33,304 nucleotides of DNA from NCBI GenBank assembly GCA_947473355.1, contig CANJCQ010000046.1, forward strand, positions 1 to 33,304. The letters run 5' to 3'. The notes below the pieces were generated by a model. That model saw only the letters and a program-made list of their open reading frames with translations, ran no database searches and was not told the origin of the DNA. The position numbers and the translations under genes were made by a program. This DNA is from Sphingomonadaceae bacterium. Its GTDB lineage: Bacteria > Pseudomonadota > Alphaproteobacteria > Sphingomonadales > Sphingomonadaceae. Of the stretch, positions 33,161 to 33,304 are shown in pieces. Numbering within the stretch: position 1 is the stretch's first letter; every line of letters starts with the position of its first letter.

Positions 33161-33304
33161 GCCACCTCGAACAATCACGATTTTCGGTTGAGTTTGGGCG
33201 TTTGACCGGGTCGTCAAGCTACCGGGTCGAGGTTCTGGGGTGTTTGAGGCCTTTTGGTGCTGGACCGTCAGGGATTTTCGGGGGGGCGCTGGGCTTATCG
33301 CCCC
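33161..33304. mobile_element. Partial insertion sequence, terminus opposite the transposase start
   Basis: The last 144 bases belong to an insertion sequence whose terminal repeat cacctcgaacaat (33163-33175) is the reverse complement of 133-145 at the other edge. Beyond the 13-bp match the two ends differ, as expected for the left and right ends of one element type. Here the 3' side of the transposase is present. A GGGGCG/CGCCCC stem lies at the very end. No transposase domain is recognisable in this short piece. Confidence 0.65.

Noticed and set aside
1..33304. CRISPR arrays, tRNA/rRNA genes, replication origin or partition genes
   Set aside because: No regularly spaced repeats, RNA-gene structures, iterons or rep/par-like proteins were seen on either strand.

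Overview
The window is high-GC alphaproteobacterial DNA of sphingomonad character (Sphingomonadales such as Novosphingobium or Sphingobium). This is inferred from protein style (TonB receptor with an 'IVVVGTS'-type plug start, VirB10 and VirB9 sequence style, several short-chain dehydrogenases and VOC/NTF2-like catabolic proteins) and from the gene mix, not from a marker gene. No rRNA, tRNA, CRISPR array, replication or partition gene was found. Both ends lie inside insertion-sequence DNA: the left edge holds the 5' end of an IS5-family transposase and the right edge the opposite terminus. They share a 13-bp terminal inverted repeat, and almost equal lengths of IS (about 146 and 144 bp) are present, so this is probably a complete contig that broke at a repeated IS.

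Region 1 (about 148-7899, minus strand): a compact type IV secretion operon in the order virB1-B2-B3-B4-B6-B9-B10-B11, with stop/start overlaps (ATGA or GTGA) joining B3 through B11. No virB5, virB7, virB8 or virD4 is present. A small membrane-anchored ORF follows virB11 and is cut by the IS.

Region 2 (8472-11440): a secreted SGNH esterase, an aldose 1-epimerase and a phytanoyl-CoA-dioxygenase-like Fe(II)/2-oxoglutarate enzyme, followed by the C-terminal remnant of a GMC oxidoreductase.

Region 3 (11450-18363): a divergent L-rhamnose catabolic cluster. The minus strand carries a rhamnulokinase-like FGGY kinase, an MFS transporter and a DeoR-type regulator. The plus strand carries a fused rhamnulose-1-phosphate aldolase/short-chain dehydrogenase and L-rhamnose isomerase. 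Together they convert L-rhamnose to dihydroxyacetone phosphate and L-lactaldehyde, which the fused dehydrogenase probably oxidises further.

Region 4 (18499-28859): genes that look like catabolism of a non-sugar carbon skeleton. They are a two-domain VOC protein, an SDR, an NTF2-like protein and a TMADH/FadH-type flavin/Fe-S reductase, then a Tat-exported nucleoside-hydrolase-like protein, a 920-residue TonB-dependent receptor and a divergent ROK regulator.

Region 5 (28985-31999, minus strand): sulfotransferase, an unrecognised conserved-looking protein and an SDR in one operon. The rest, to 33160, is sparse: a 55-residue Cys-rich small protein and a gene fragment cut by the right-hand IS.

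One reading of regions 2-5 is uptake and stepwise breakdown of an acylated or rhamnosylated natural product. The receptor would import it, the esterase and sugar genes would handle the decoration, and the SDR/VOC/OYE/PhyH enzymes would act on the aglycone. No rhamnosidase is present in the window, so this remains a hypothesis.
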